Source: Candidatus Pullichristensenella stercoripullorum
GTDB taxonomy: Bacteria > Bacillota > Clostridia > Christensenellales > Aristaeellaceae
Direction of reading: 5' to 3'
Assembly (NCBI GenBank): GCA_018712885.1
Contig: DVGE01000031.1
Coordinates: forward strand, 1-6,367
DNA: 6,367 bases
Within the stretch, counting starts at the first letter, position 1. Each line of letters begins with the position of its first letter. The translations under genes and the position numbers were made by a program. Below the pieces are notes generated by a model. It ran no database searches and was not told the origin of the DNA. It saw only the letters and a program-made list of their open reading frames with translations. Positions 1 to 5,750 of this stretch are shown here, piece after piece.

Positions 1-88
1 CCCATCCGACCCATTACATCAACTATTATAAATGTATCCGGACAAAACATCAAGTGCGACAAAGCGGTTAACCCAATTTTTCCCTTCC

Positions 89-111
89 ATGACGCAAAAA
101 ATGTGTGTCAT
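89..111. repeat. Small dyad upstream of the integrase gene
   Basis: Eight-base arms at 89-96 (ATGACGCA) and 104-111 (TGTGTCAT) pair with one G-T exception around a 7-base A-rich centre. The short arms and 6-9 base spacer fit either an operator or the core of a tyrosine-recombinase site. It shares the string G-(A/T)-CGCAAA followed by ATG with the dyad at 1380-1404 on the other side of the integrase gene. No function is demonstrated. Upstream, TATAAA at 27-32 resembles a -10 box, but no -35 element is visible within the window. Confidence 0.3.
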
Positions 112-123
112 ACGAACGAAAAA

Positions 124-171
124 CCCCGCTGGAAGAGGATTTTTAAGCCGTCAACAGAGCCGTCAGCGGGG
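124..171 (+). promoter_or_regulatory. Hairpin in the integrase 5' leader
   Basis: CCCCGCTG at 124-131 pairs perfectly with CAGCGGGG at 164-171. The 32-base loop region contains two copies of AGCCGTCA (146-153, and 158-165 running into the right arm). The hairpin ends 11 bases before the Shine-Dalgarno site of the integrase. It has no U-tract, so it is not a terminator. It could affect translation or RNA stability, or be a recombinase-binding region; this is inference from position alone. Confidence 0.4.
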
Positions 172-201
172 CGAAACGCGGCAAAGGAGGTAGACAAAAT
201 T

Positions 202-1314
202 ATGGCAAGACATGGAGAAAATATCTATAAGCGCAAGGACGGCCGCTATGAAGGGCGCTATGTGGTCGGCAAGACGGCATCGGGAAGGACGCGATTCGGA
301 TATGTATATGCCCGCCAATATGCGCAGGCGCGCAAGATGCTGCTGGAAAAGAAAGCGGAGCAGCTGCGCGTCGAGGCGACTGAGTCCGCAGCGCTGCGAG
401 CGACGCTGAACGATTGGATGCTGCACTGGATGCAAAATGAGCTGTTGGGCAGCGTCAAACCATCTTCCTTTCAGACCTATCGCAATCAGGCCGTTCGCCA
501 TATCCTGCCGGTACTGGGCAGTTATACGCTTGGGCAGCTCACACCGGGCGTCGTGCGCGATTTTCTTGACGCGCTCGAAGCGTCTGGCCTGGCGCATAGC
601 ACTGTCAAGGGCGTTTATCGCCTGCTGGCCGCTTCGATGCGGTTTGCGCTGGAGGAAGGAGCGATCCGCAGGAATCCCTGCCGCAAGATTCGCGTGCAAA
701 GCTGTGAGACCCGAGAACAGCGGGTGTTGGAGGCGCTGGAGCAGGAAAGGCTACGCGCCTATGCGGAAAAGCACGCGGAACTGCCAACTCTGCTCAGCCT
801 CTACACAGGGATGCGGCTTGGGGAGGTGTGTGCGCTGCGCTGGTCGGACATCGACTGGGAGCGACAAACGATCACCGTTCGCCGTGCTGCACAGCGCGTG
901 GCGCGCACATCCAGTGGTGCGCATGGCGCCAAAACGCTGTTGCTGGTCGGATCGCCCAAGACCCTGCGCTCGCACCGTGTCCTGCCCTTGCCAGAGTTTC
1001 TTCTGGCAAAATTGCGCTCTCTCTGGCGGATAGACCTGGGCGACGCCTATCTCTTTGGCACGTCTGCAAGGCCGGCGGAACCTCGCACCGTGCAGCGTCG
1101 TTTTCAGCGCATCGCCGGTTCCCTGGGGCTGCGCGGCGTGCATTTCCACACGCTGCGCCATAGCTTCGCCACCAGGCTGTTGGAATTGGGGGTAGACATC
1201 AAGACCGTGAGCGCCTTGCTCGGCCACCGCTCTGCCCGCACGACGCTCGATTATTATGCCCACAGTCTGCTCAAGCAGCAACGACTGGCCATGGAGCGTC
1301 TTGCCGCATGCTAA
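202..1314 (+). CDS. Tyrosine recombinase / phage-type integrase
   Basis: This is a 370-residue site-specific DNA recombinase that cuts and rejoins DNA through a 3'-phosphotyrosine intermediate. The N-terminus (GENIYKRKDGRYEGRY, residues 5-20) is the arm-binding-like start common in Tn916- and phage-type integrases. Residues ~68-165 form the SAM-like core-binding domain and ~175-360 the catalytic domain. The catalytic set is complete: R205 in TGMRLGE, K253 in the SPK turn, H316-TLR319-H, H342 in GH, and Y352 in DYYAH. I chose the ATG at 202 because AAAGGAGG lies 11 bases upstream and the family N-terminus starts there; a GTG at 103 would add 33 unsupported residues. It is co-directional with the polysaccharide operon, 351 bases ahead of loaP. 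It could be the integrase of an element now lost, or a dedicated invertase/recombinase for the EPS locus. The family call is secure; the target site is unknown. Confidence 0.93.
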   Translation: MARHGENIYKRKDGRYEGRYVVGKTASGRTRFGYVYARQYAQARKMLLEKKAEQLRVEATESAALRATLNDWMLHWMQNELLGSVKPSSFQTYRNQAVRHILPVLGSYTLGQLTPGVVRDFLDALEASGLAHSTVKGVYRLLAASMRFALEEGAIRRNPCRKIRVQSCETREQRVLEALEQERLRAYAEKHAELPTLLSLYTGMRLGEVCALRWSDIDWERQTITVRRAAQRVARTSSGAHGAKTLLLVGSPKTLRSHRVLPLPEFLLAKLRSLWRIDLGDAYLFGTSARPAEPRTVQRRFQRIAGSLGLRGVHFHTLRHSFATRLLELGVDIKTVSALLGHRSARTTLDYYAHSLLKQQRLAMERLAAC

Positions 1315-1379
1315 AAGAATAAGCCGTCATACGCCGTGCGCGAGTGAGCGTCCCCCTGCTGCACAGCGCATCGGCGGCT

Positions 1380-1404
1380 GTCGCAAAGAGATGAATTTTG
1401 CGAC
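1380..1404. repeat. Perfect 8-bp inverted repeat downstream of the integrase
   Basis: GTCGCAAA (1380-1387) and TTTGCGAC (1397-1404) are exact reverse complements around a 9-base centre. Outside them C1378-G1406 and G1377-C1407 can also pair, across one mismatch. The site begins 65 bases after the integrase stop, a usual place for an integrase attachment site. It could equally be an RNA hairpin of the loaP leader, alternating with a smaller hairpin, ACAGC (1363-1367) with GCTGT (1377-1381), which overlaps it. TTGCGA at 1398-1403 is a weak -35 candidate, but the hexamer 17 bases later is a poor -10, so I do not call a promoter. Confidence 0.4.
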
Positions 1405-1424
1405 CGCAACTTCGCCATTCTACA

Positions 1425-1469
1425 TGCTCACCGTGGAATTAGTACGGCGCAATTTGGTCACCGTGAGTA
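1425..1469 (+). promoter_or_regulatory. Extended leader hairpin upstream of loaP
   Basis: Bases 1425-1436 pair with 1458-1469 over 12 positions with one C-C mismatch and two G-U pairs; the core is CTCACCGTGG against TCACCGTGAG. An inner AATT/AATT stem (1437-1440 with 1451-1454) closes a 10-base loop. It lies 11 bases before a terminator-like hairpin. LoaP of Bacillus is known to recognise an RNA hairpin in the leaders of its target operons, so this is one candidate for such an element. I could not match it to the known consensus from memory. Confidence 0.35.
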
Positions 1470-1480
1470 CAGATACGGGC

Positions 1481-1516
1481 TCCCCCTGCCTCGGTTTTTT
1501 TCGGGGGGTACTTTTT
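1481..1516 (+). terminator. Terminator-like hairpin between integrase and loaP
   Basis: TCCCCC (1481-1486) pairs with GGGGGG (1503-1508, one U-G pair). TAC and then five T residues (1512-1516) follow. A run of seven T lies in the loop (1495-1501). It could end integrase transcription or act as an attenuator in the loaP leader. The stem is short with a 16-base loop, so it is weaker than the two internal operon terminators further right. Confidence 0.45.
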
Positions 1517-1608
1517 CAAGGATGAGCGCTTAGGAAGGCATGGAAACGCCGGTTACTGTGCAAGGCGTAGCGGCGGGGAAGTGCTCGACATACGCAGGAT
1601 GTTGGGGC

Positions 1609-1645
1609 CGCGCAAGGGCGGAGGGCGGAGCTGTACCTTGCCGCG
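1609..1645 (+). promoter_or_regulatory. Bulged hairpin just before the loaP ribosome-binding site
   Basis: CGCGCAAGG (1609-1617) pairs with CCTTGCCGCG (1636-1645): nine base pairs with one bulged C at 1641, and an 18-base G-rich loop. It ends eight bases before the GGAGGT (1654-1659) of loaP. A smaller stem-loop, ACGCC (1546-1550) with GGCGT (1564-1568), lies upstream. The position suits translational control or a LoaP-recognised RNA element; neither can be shown from sequence alone. Confidence 0.35.
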
Positions 1646-1665
1646 AGCGATGTGGAGGTGTGAGC

Positions 1666-2229
1666 ATGCGCGAATACACCTTTGCCCGTTGCCTCTTTTG
1701 CACGACGGGCAAGGAAGAGTTCGTGGCGCGAGGCATCGAAGAAAGCGGTCATGGCCGGGCGCTGTTCCCGCAGCGTATGAAGAAGTTTCGCAAGGGACAG
1801 AGCTGGGAGGAACGCCTCACGGCGCTGCTGCCGGGCTATGTGTTCGTCTATTCCGACGAAGAGCTGGTCCGCTTTGCTGGTTTTCCCAGCGCGCAGCACA
1901 TCATCCGCGTTTTGAAGTATGGAAACGGCGGCGATGCGCTCGTCGGACGCGATCGGGAGTTTGCCGACTGGCTCTGGCGCCTCGAAGGGCGCGTGGGCGT
2001 CATGCGGGCGCTGCAGGAAGGCGACCGCGTCGAGATCATCGACGGCGTGTTCAAGCAGTTGCGCGGCAGGATCACGCGCATGGACAGACGCAGAAAGACT
2101 GTGCGCGTGGAGCTTGACACACAGGGCGCCATCCGCCACATCTGGCTATCCTACGAGATCGTCGACCGGGTGGACGCGGAGCGCCTGCCCGTTGCGGGAG
2201 ATGAAGGCGCGCGCGGCCTGGAGGCATGA
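1666..2229 (+). CDS. loaP: LoaP-type NusG-paralog transcription antiterminator
   Basis: This 187-residue protein has an N-terminal NGN domain (about 1-110) and a C-terminal KOW domain (about 116-168). Family marks are the CTTGKEE segment (residues 12-18), LFPQR (33-37), the LPGYVFV strand (55-61), which is a hallmark of NusG paralogs, and EGDRVEIIDGVFKQLRGRI (118-136), the KOW start. Such paralogs bind RNA polymerase and let it read through terminators in one long operon; the Firmicutes LoaP group typically heads polysaccharide or antibiotic operons. The ATG at 1666 has GGAGGT six bases upstream. An in-frame ATG at 1540 would add 42 residues with no NGN character, so I rejected it. It is first in the series, with the next gene's TTG one base after its stop. 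The family call is strong; LoaP rather than RfaH or UpxY is inferred from the Firmicutes-type context. Confidence 0.88.
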   Translation: MREYTFARCLFCTTGKEEFVARGIEESGHGRALFPQRMKKFRKGQSWEERLTALLPGYVFVYSDEELVRFAGFPSAQHIIRVLKYGNGGDALVGRDREFADWLWRLEGRVGVMRALQEGDRVEIIDGVFKQLRGRITRMDRRRKTVRVELDTQGAIRHIWLSYEIVDRVDAERLPVAGDEGARGLEA

Positions 2230-2230
2230 T

Positions 2231-3238
2231 TTGAAAAGGACCGGACACAAAAAGCTCAGGCGTTCGCAGGTGCTGCTGGCCCTTGTAGGCGTTGTTGTGG
2301 CGCTGGCGCTCCTCTATCAGGGCGGGCGCTGGCTGGAAACGCGCAACGCCAGGCCGGAGCAGCGCGGCGACGCCACGCAGCGCTTCGCGGCGCAGACGGT
2401 GGAGATCGGCGGCGAGCCCTATCGCCGGCGCGACGAGCTGACCACCATACTGTTGATGGGCATCGACCGTGCCAGCGACGCGACGGTCATCGGCTACCGC
2501 AACGGCGGCCAGGCGGACTTTTTGCGTTTGCTGGTGATCGATCCCACAGCGGATACACTGACGCAGATCGGCATCGACCGCGACACGATGACGCCCATCA
2601 CCATCCTCGGCGTGCTCGGCGACCGCTCCGGCGTGCGCACCGCGCAGGTCAGCCTCTCCCACGGCTTTGGCGATGGCGGTGCGCAGAGCTGCGAATTCAC
2701 CGTGGATGCGGTATCCAATTTGCTGCTGGGCACGCAGATCGACTTTTACATCGCCCTCGACCTCGACGGCATTTCCGTGCTCAACGATCTGGTCGGCGGC
2801 GTGGAAGTGACTCTGGAGGACGATTTCTCCGCGCTCGACCCGACGATGACGAAGGGGACGACATTGACGCTGCATGGCGACCAGGCCGAGTACTATGTGC
2901 GCAGCCGCATGAACATCGGCATCGGCACCAACGAGGCGCGCATGGCGCGTCAGGAGACCTACATCGCCGCCCTCAGCGCGCTGATCGACGAGCGCGTCCA
3001 TGGGAACAAGGATTTTGTCGGAGAGCTGTACGACGCTCTGGAGCCCTACCTGACCACGAACATGACCCGCGGCCGCCTCATCAATGAAGCGTGGGCGGCC
3101 CGCGATTACGCACGCGGTGAGACCGTCTCCCTGGCGGGAACGCATCAGGTCGGGTCGGACGGTTTCATGCAGTTCTATATCGACGAGACTGCGCTTGAGC
3201 AGACGGTGCTCTCGCAGTTCTATGAAAAATTGGAGTAA
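2231..3238 (+). CDS. LytR-CpsA-Psr (LCP) family cell-wall polymer ligase
   Basis: LCP proteins move polymers from the undecaprenyl carrier to peptidoglycan on the outer face of the membrane. This 335-residue protein has a basic N-terminus, one membrane anchor (about residues 13-30) and an extracellular LCP domain (about 70-255). Visible marks are ILLMGIDR (73-80), D96 in GQADF, the GIDRDTM segment (114-120) carrying the phosphate-binding Arg, FYIALDLDGISVLNDLVGG (172-190), AEYYVRSR (219-226) and the ARQETYIAAL helix (239-248). It is a divergent member. The TTG at 2231 has GGAGG six bases upstream and lies one base past the loaP stop, implying translational coupling. The stop codon overlaps a small hairpin (AAAGCC 3237-3242 with GGCTTT 3247-3252) that lacks a U-tract. 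Its role in capsule or EPS attachment is inferred from the neighbours. Confidence 0.85.
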   Translation: MKRTGHKKLRRSQVLLALVGVVVALALLYQGGRWLETRNARPEQRGDATQRFAAQTVEIGGEPYRRRDELTTILLMGIDRASDATVIGYRNGGQADFLRLLVIDPTADTLTQIGIDRDTMTPITILGVLGDRSGVRTAQVSLSHGFGDGGAQSCEFTVDAVSNLLLGTQIDFYIALDLDGISVLNDLVGGVEVTLEDDFSALDPTMTKGTTLTLHGDQAEYYVRSRMNIGIGTNEARMARQETYIAALSALIDERVHGNKDFVGELYDALEPYLTTNMTRGRLINEAWAARDYARGETVSLAGTHQVGSDGFMQFYIDETALEQTVLSQFYEKLE

Positions 3239-3303
3239 AGCCGAAGGGCTTTGCGATAAACGGCCGCGCAAAAAGCCAGCCGTCAGAAGGAAGGAGTTTC
3301 ATT

Positions 3304-3921
3304 ATGAAGAAGATCGCCTGCATTGTTTTGACGCTGCTGTGCTTGAGCGCCGTTGCCATGGCCGAATCGGTCCCCAGCCGCACGACCACGGATTTGACCA
3401 CGGTCACGGTGACCGCGGAGAATATGCCCGCCGACGCCACCTTCGCGATCATACCCATCACTCAGGTCGATCCTGAGGAGATGACCCCCGAGATGCAGGT
3501 TCTTGTCGATGCCTGCAACACGGAGATCAGCAAGCTCAACGAAGGCGGCAGTGTTGTCGACTACTTCGGCGAAGTGACCAATGCCGACGGCGAAGTCGTT
3601 TCGCTCACCGAGATGCTCGACGCCGAGACGATCAATGTGTATGAGTTCTTCCCCGTCACTGTCGTGAACTTCAACGTTGCGTATGGCGAAGCCACGGCCA
3701 CGATGGTGTTCTCCACCCCCTATGAGGAAGGCCAGATCGTCGCCGTGCTCATCGGTATCGTCACCGAGGGATCCGACGGCACGCAGAGCGTCGCCTGGCA
3801 GGTGTTCGAGGGCGTCGGCACCAGCGCGGAGGAGGATTCTGGCGTTCGGGTGACCTTCACCCCCGAGATCCTTGAGCAGATCCAGAACGGCACGGCTCTG
3901 ATGGCCGTCGTCAGCCGCTGA
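3304..3921 (+). CDS. Small exported acidic protein of unknown function
   Basis: I do not recognise this 205-residue protein. It begins with a clear signal peptide (MKKIACIVLTLLCLSAVAMA, likely cut after A20), with no lipobox Cys at the cut. The mature part is acidic, has one Cys (C71) and no further membrane segment. Its pattern of alternating hydrophobic strands, such as TATMVFSTPY (131-140), QIVAVLIGIV (144-153) and VRVTFTPEIL (181-190), suggests a mostly beta fold. AAGGAG lies seven bases before the ATG. It sits inside the EPS operon between the LCP gene and cpsC, and an intrinsic terminator follows it, so it would be the last gene made when antitermination fails. A role at the cell surface in polymer assembly or anchoring is only a guess from location. 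Confidence 0.8.
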   Translation: MKKIACIVLTLLCLSAVAMAESVPSRTTTDLTTVTVTAENMPADATFAIIPITQVDPEEMTPEMQVLVDACNTEISKLNEGGSVVDYFGEVTNADGEVVSLTEMLDAETINVYEFFPVTVVNFNVAYGEATATMVFSTPYEEGQIVAVLIGIVTEGSDGTQSVAWQVFEGVGTSAEEDSGVRVTFTPEILEQIQNGTALMAVVSR

Positions 3922-3935
3922 TCATTCATTCAAGA

Positions 3936-3973
3936 GGCAGCGAAGCAGCCAAAGACTGCTCCGCCGCCTTTTT
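3936..3973 (+). terminator. Strong intrinsic terminator inside the operon
   Basis: Bases 3936-3948 pair with 3956-3968 over 13 positions with two A-C mismatches, around a 7-base loop (CCAAAGA). Five T residues (3969-3973) follow, and A residues before the stem can extend pairing into them. It lies 14 bases after the stop of the exported-protein gene and 36 bases before the cpsC start. I see no convincing promoter between it and cpsC, so the downstream genes probably depend on read-through. Confidence 0.82.
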
Positions 3974-4009
3974 GCGCCTGTTTAAAGGAACACAGATCGG
4001 AGAATCGGA

Positions 4010-4789
4010 ATGTCAGAACAACGGAAACAGCAGGTAGACGCGCCGAAACCAAAGCCCATTTCCGAGCCTGTCGCCGATGCCGCGACCATCGATCTGGTCG
4101 ATCTGGCGTACAGGCTCCTGGCCGGGTGGAAGCTGATCGTCGCCCTGGCGCTGGTCTTTGCGCTGGCGATGGGGATCTACACGTTTGGTTTTGTGACGCC
4201 TATGTATCAGGCGACGGCGACCATCTACGTGCTCAGTCCCAGAGATTCAGCCATCAACATGTCGGATCTGCAGATCGGCACAGAATTGACTAGCGACTAC
4301 ATCAAGGTATTTCAGATGTGGGAGGTCCATGAAGGCGTGATCTCAAATCTGGATCTGCCCTACAGCTATTCGCAAATGCGCAGCATGCTCTCGGTGACGA
4401 ACGACACCGACACCCGCATGCTCGACATCACCATCACTTCGCCCTCGCCTGAGGAAGCGGCGACCATCGCCAATGAATACGCCGAGGTCGTCAGCGATTA
4501 TATCGCCCAGACGATGTCCACCGACCGCCCGAATTTGGTCTCCAGCGCGCTGGTGCCCGCCAACCCCGTCAGCCCGAACAAGACCCGCAATGTACTGCTG
4601 GGATTTATCCTGGGTGGACTGTTGGGCGCAGGCATCATCACCGTGCGCATGCTCCTGGACGACAAGTACAAGACGGCCGAGGACATCCGCAAGTACACTG
4701 GGCTGGTCACGCTGGCCGTGATCCCTCTGGAGGGGGACAACGCCGAGCGTGAGCGCAAGTCGGCAAAGATGACCAGGAGGGGCGCATGA
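4010..4789 (+). CDS. CpsC/Wzz-type polysaccharide chain-length protein (kinase activator)
   Basis: This 259-residue polysaccharide co-polymerase sits in the membrane, sets polymer length and activates the partner CpsD kinase through its cytoplasmic tail. The N-terminus is polar and proline-rich, and IDLVDLAYRLLAGW (27-40) is the typical Wzz start. TM1 covers about 41-61, and the extracellular part begins PMYQATATIYVLSP (64-77), the usual family segment. The proline-rich approach to the second membrane helix is clear (PANPVSPNKTRN, 183-194), with TM2 at about 195-213. The tail holds KYKTAEDIRKYTGL (219-232). GGAG lies seven bases before the ATG. The stop overlaps the cpsD start as ATGA, so the two are translationally coupled. 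The two-helix length is that of the Gram-positive split form, not the fused Wzc type. Confidence 0.88.
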   Translation: MSEQRKQQVDAPKPKPISEPVADAATIDLVDLAYRLLAGWKLIVALALVFALAMGIYTFGFVTPMYQATATIYVLSPRDSAINMSDLQIGTELTSDYIKVFQMWEVHEGVISNLDLPYSYSQMRSMLSVTNDTDTRMLDITITSPSPEEAATIANEYAEVVSDYIAQTMSTDRPNLVSSALVPANPVSPNKTRNVLLGFILGGLLGAGIITVRMLLDDKYKTAEDIRKYTGLVTLAVIPLEGDNAERERKSAKMTRRGA

Positions 4790-5553
4790 ACAAATTGACG
4801 ATCACCCGCTTCCCGCAATTGAGCTTCGCGGGCGGGGAAGCGATAAATTCGCTGTGTACGAACCTCTCTTTTGCCGGCGAAAATGTCCACAAGATCATGT
4901 TCACCAGCTGTCAGGCCTCCGAAGGCAAGTCCTTTGTTACGATGAATGTCATGCGGACGCTGGCGCGGCTCGGCAAGCGCGTCGTGTTGGTCGATGCCGA
5001 CCTGCGCCGCTCAGTGATCGTTTCCAAGTACGGCTTGCAATTCTCCGGCCAGGCGCGCCCGATGGGGCTCTCGCATTTGCTCGCGGGCAAGGCGAACGTG
5101 GAAGACGTGGTGTATGAGACCAATATCCCCGGCGCCTATATCGTGCCCACCGGACGCGAGATCTCCAACTCGCTGCCCTTGCTGGTGTCTCCGCGCTTCA
5201 GGAAGCTGCTCGACCGCCTTATGCAAATGGCCGACTACGTGCTGGTCGATGCCCCCCCGCTGGGCGCTTTGATCGACGCGGCGGAGATCGCCAAGAGCTG
5301 CGATGGCTCTCTGGTGGTGGTCAGCTACAACGCGGTGCGCCGTCAGGAGCTGGTCGAGGTCAAGCGCCAGCTCGAACAGACGGGCTGCCCCATCCTCGGC
5401 ACGGTTCTCAACCGCGTCGAGTTGGACAATTACCTCAACCGCAAATACTACTACAAATCATATTATAAATCCTACTATGCCCACGACGACGACTCCGCGC
5501 CCAACCGCCGCTCCATCCCGAGGGAAAAGGATGGGGCTGGAAAGCGGAAGTGA
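4786..5553 (+). CDS. CpsD/CapB-type tyrosine-protein kinase (BY-kinase)
   Basis: This 255-residue cytoplasmic kinase autophosphorylates on a C-terminal tyrosine cluster and, with CpsC, controls polymer synthesis and export. Its nucleotide motifs are complete: Walker A SCQASEGKS (41-49, K48), Walker A' VVLVDADLRR (66-75) and Walker B YVLVDAPP (151-158). The C-terminus holds seven tyrosines within 11 residues (221-231, YYYKSYYKSYY), followed by an unusual acidic then basic tail of 24 residues. AGGAGG lies upstream of the ATG, with the start inside the cpsC stop. The family call is very secure. A 197-base non-coding gap with a terminator separates it from the sugar transferase gene. Confidence 0.93.
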   Translation: MNKLTITRFPQLSFAGGEAINSLCTNLSFAGENVHKIMFTSCQASEGKSFVTMNVMRTLARLGKRVVLVDADLRRSVIVSKYGLQFSGQARPMGLSHLLAGKANVEDVVYETNIPGAYIVPTGREISNSLPLLVSPRFRKLLDRLMQMADYVLVDAPPLGALIDAAEIAKSCDGSLVVVSYNAVRRQELVEVKRQLEQTGCPILGTVLNRVELDNYLNRKYYYKSYYKSYYAHDDDSAPNRRSIPREKDGAGKRK

Positions 5554-5622
5554 GCGACCGACCGGCTGCGGTTCGCCTGGGAACGTCGCCTGTGGGCGTA
5601 TCGGTCGATCGCCCATGAGCAT

Positions 5623-5664
5623 GGCGTTGTACCTCCTTTGTATGTGGATGTACAGCGCCTTTTT
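5623..5664 (+). terminator. Intrinsic terminator between cpsD and the sugar transferase gene
   Basis: GGCGTTGTAC (5623-5632) pairs with GTACAGCGCC (5650-5659): ten base pairs with one U-G. The loop is 17 bases, and five T residues (5660-5664) then a further T-rich stretch follow directly. It lies 69 bases after the cpsD stop and about 87 bases before the sugar transferase start, so it is the second terminator within the presumed operon. Confidence 0.75.
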
Positions 5665-5684
5665 CTTGTCTTGGATGCTCAAAA

Positions 5685-5715
5685 GCGCCGCCGCTGCGCG
5701 CGCAGCGGCAAGCGC
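5685..5715 (+). repeat. GC-rich palindrome before the sugar transferase gene
   Basis: Bases 5690-5709 are a perfect 20-base palindrome (GCCGCTGCGC and its complement), flanked by GCGC at 5685-5688 and 5712-5715 that can extend the stem past a small internal loop. No U-tract follows, so it is not an ordinary terminator. It lies about 35 bases before the probable start of the next gene and could stabilise RNA, cause pausing or bind a protein. Nothing here decides among these. Confidence 0.5.
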
Positions 5716-5750
5716 AGTAAGAACAACAGATGAGGATGGGGGAGAGGAAT

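Noticed and set aside
103..201. GTG start giving a 33-residue N-terminal extension of the integrase
   Set aside because: It has no Shine-Dalgarno site, while AAAGGAGG precedes the ATG at 202, where the typical family N-terminus begins. The extension would also run through the 124-171 hairpin.
1351..1489. Direct repeat TCCCCCTGC at 1351-1359 and 1481-1489
   Set aside because: Nine bases only, with one copy inside the terminator stem; likely chance in GC-rich sequence.
5458..5622. Minus-strand 54-codon frame with an AAAGGAGGT eight bases before its ATG at 5622
   Set aside because: The apparent ribosome-binding site is the complement of the loop and stem edge of the plus-strand terminator, the frame is antisense to the cpsD 3' end, and the translation has no family character.
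5615..5750. Small plus-strand membrane-like frame starting MSMALYLLCMWMYSAFF
   Set aside because: No Shine-Dalgarno precedes it. It overlaps the terminator and the GC palindrome, and continues out of frame through the sugar transferase gene.
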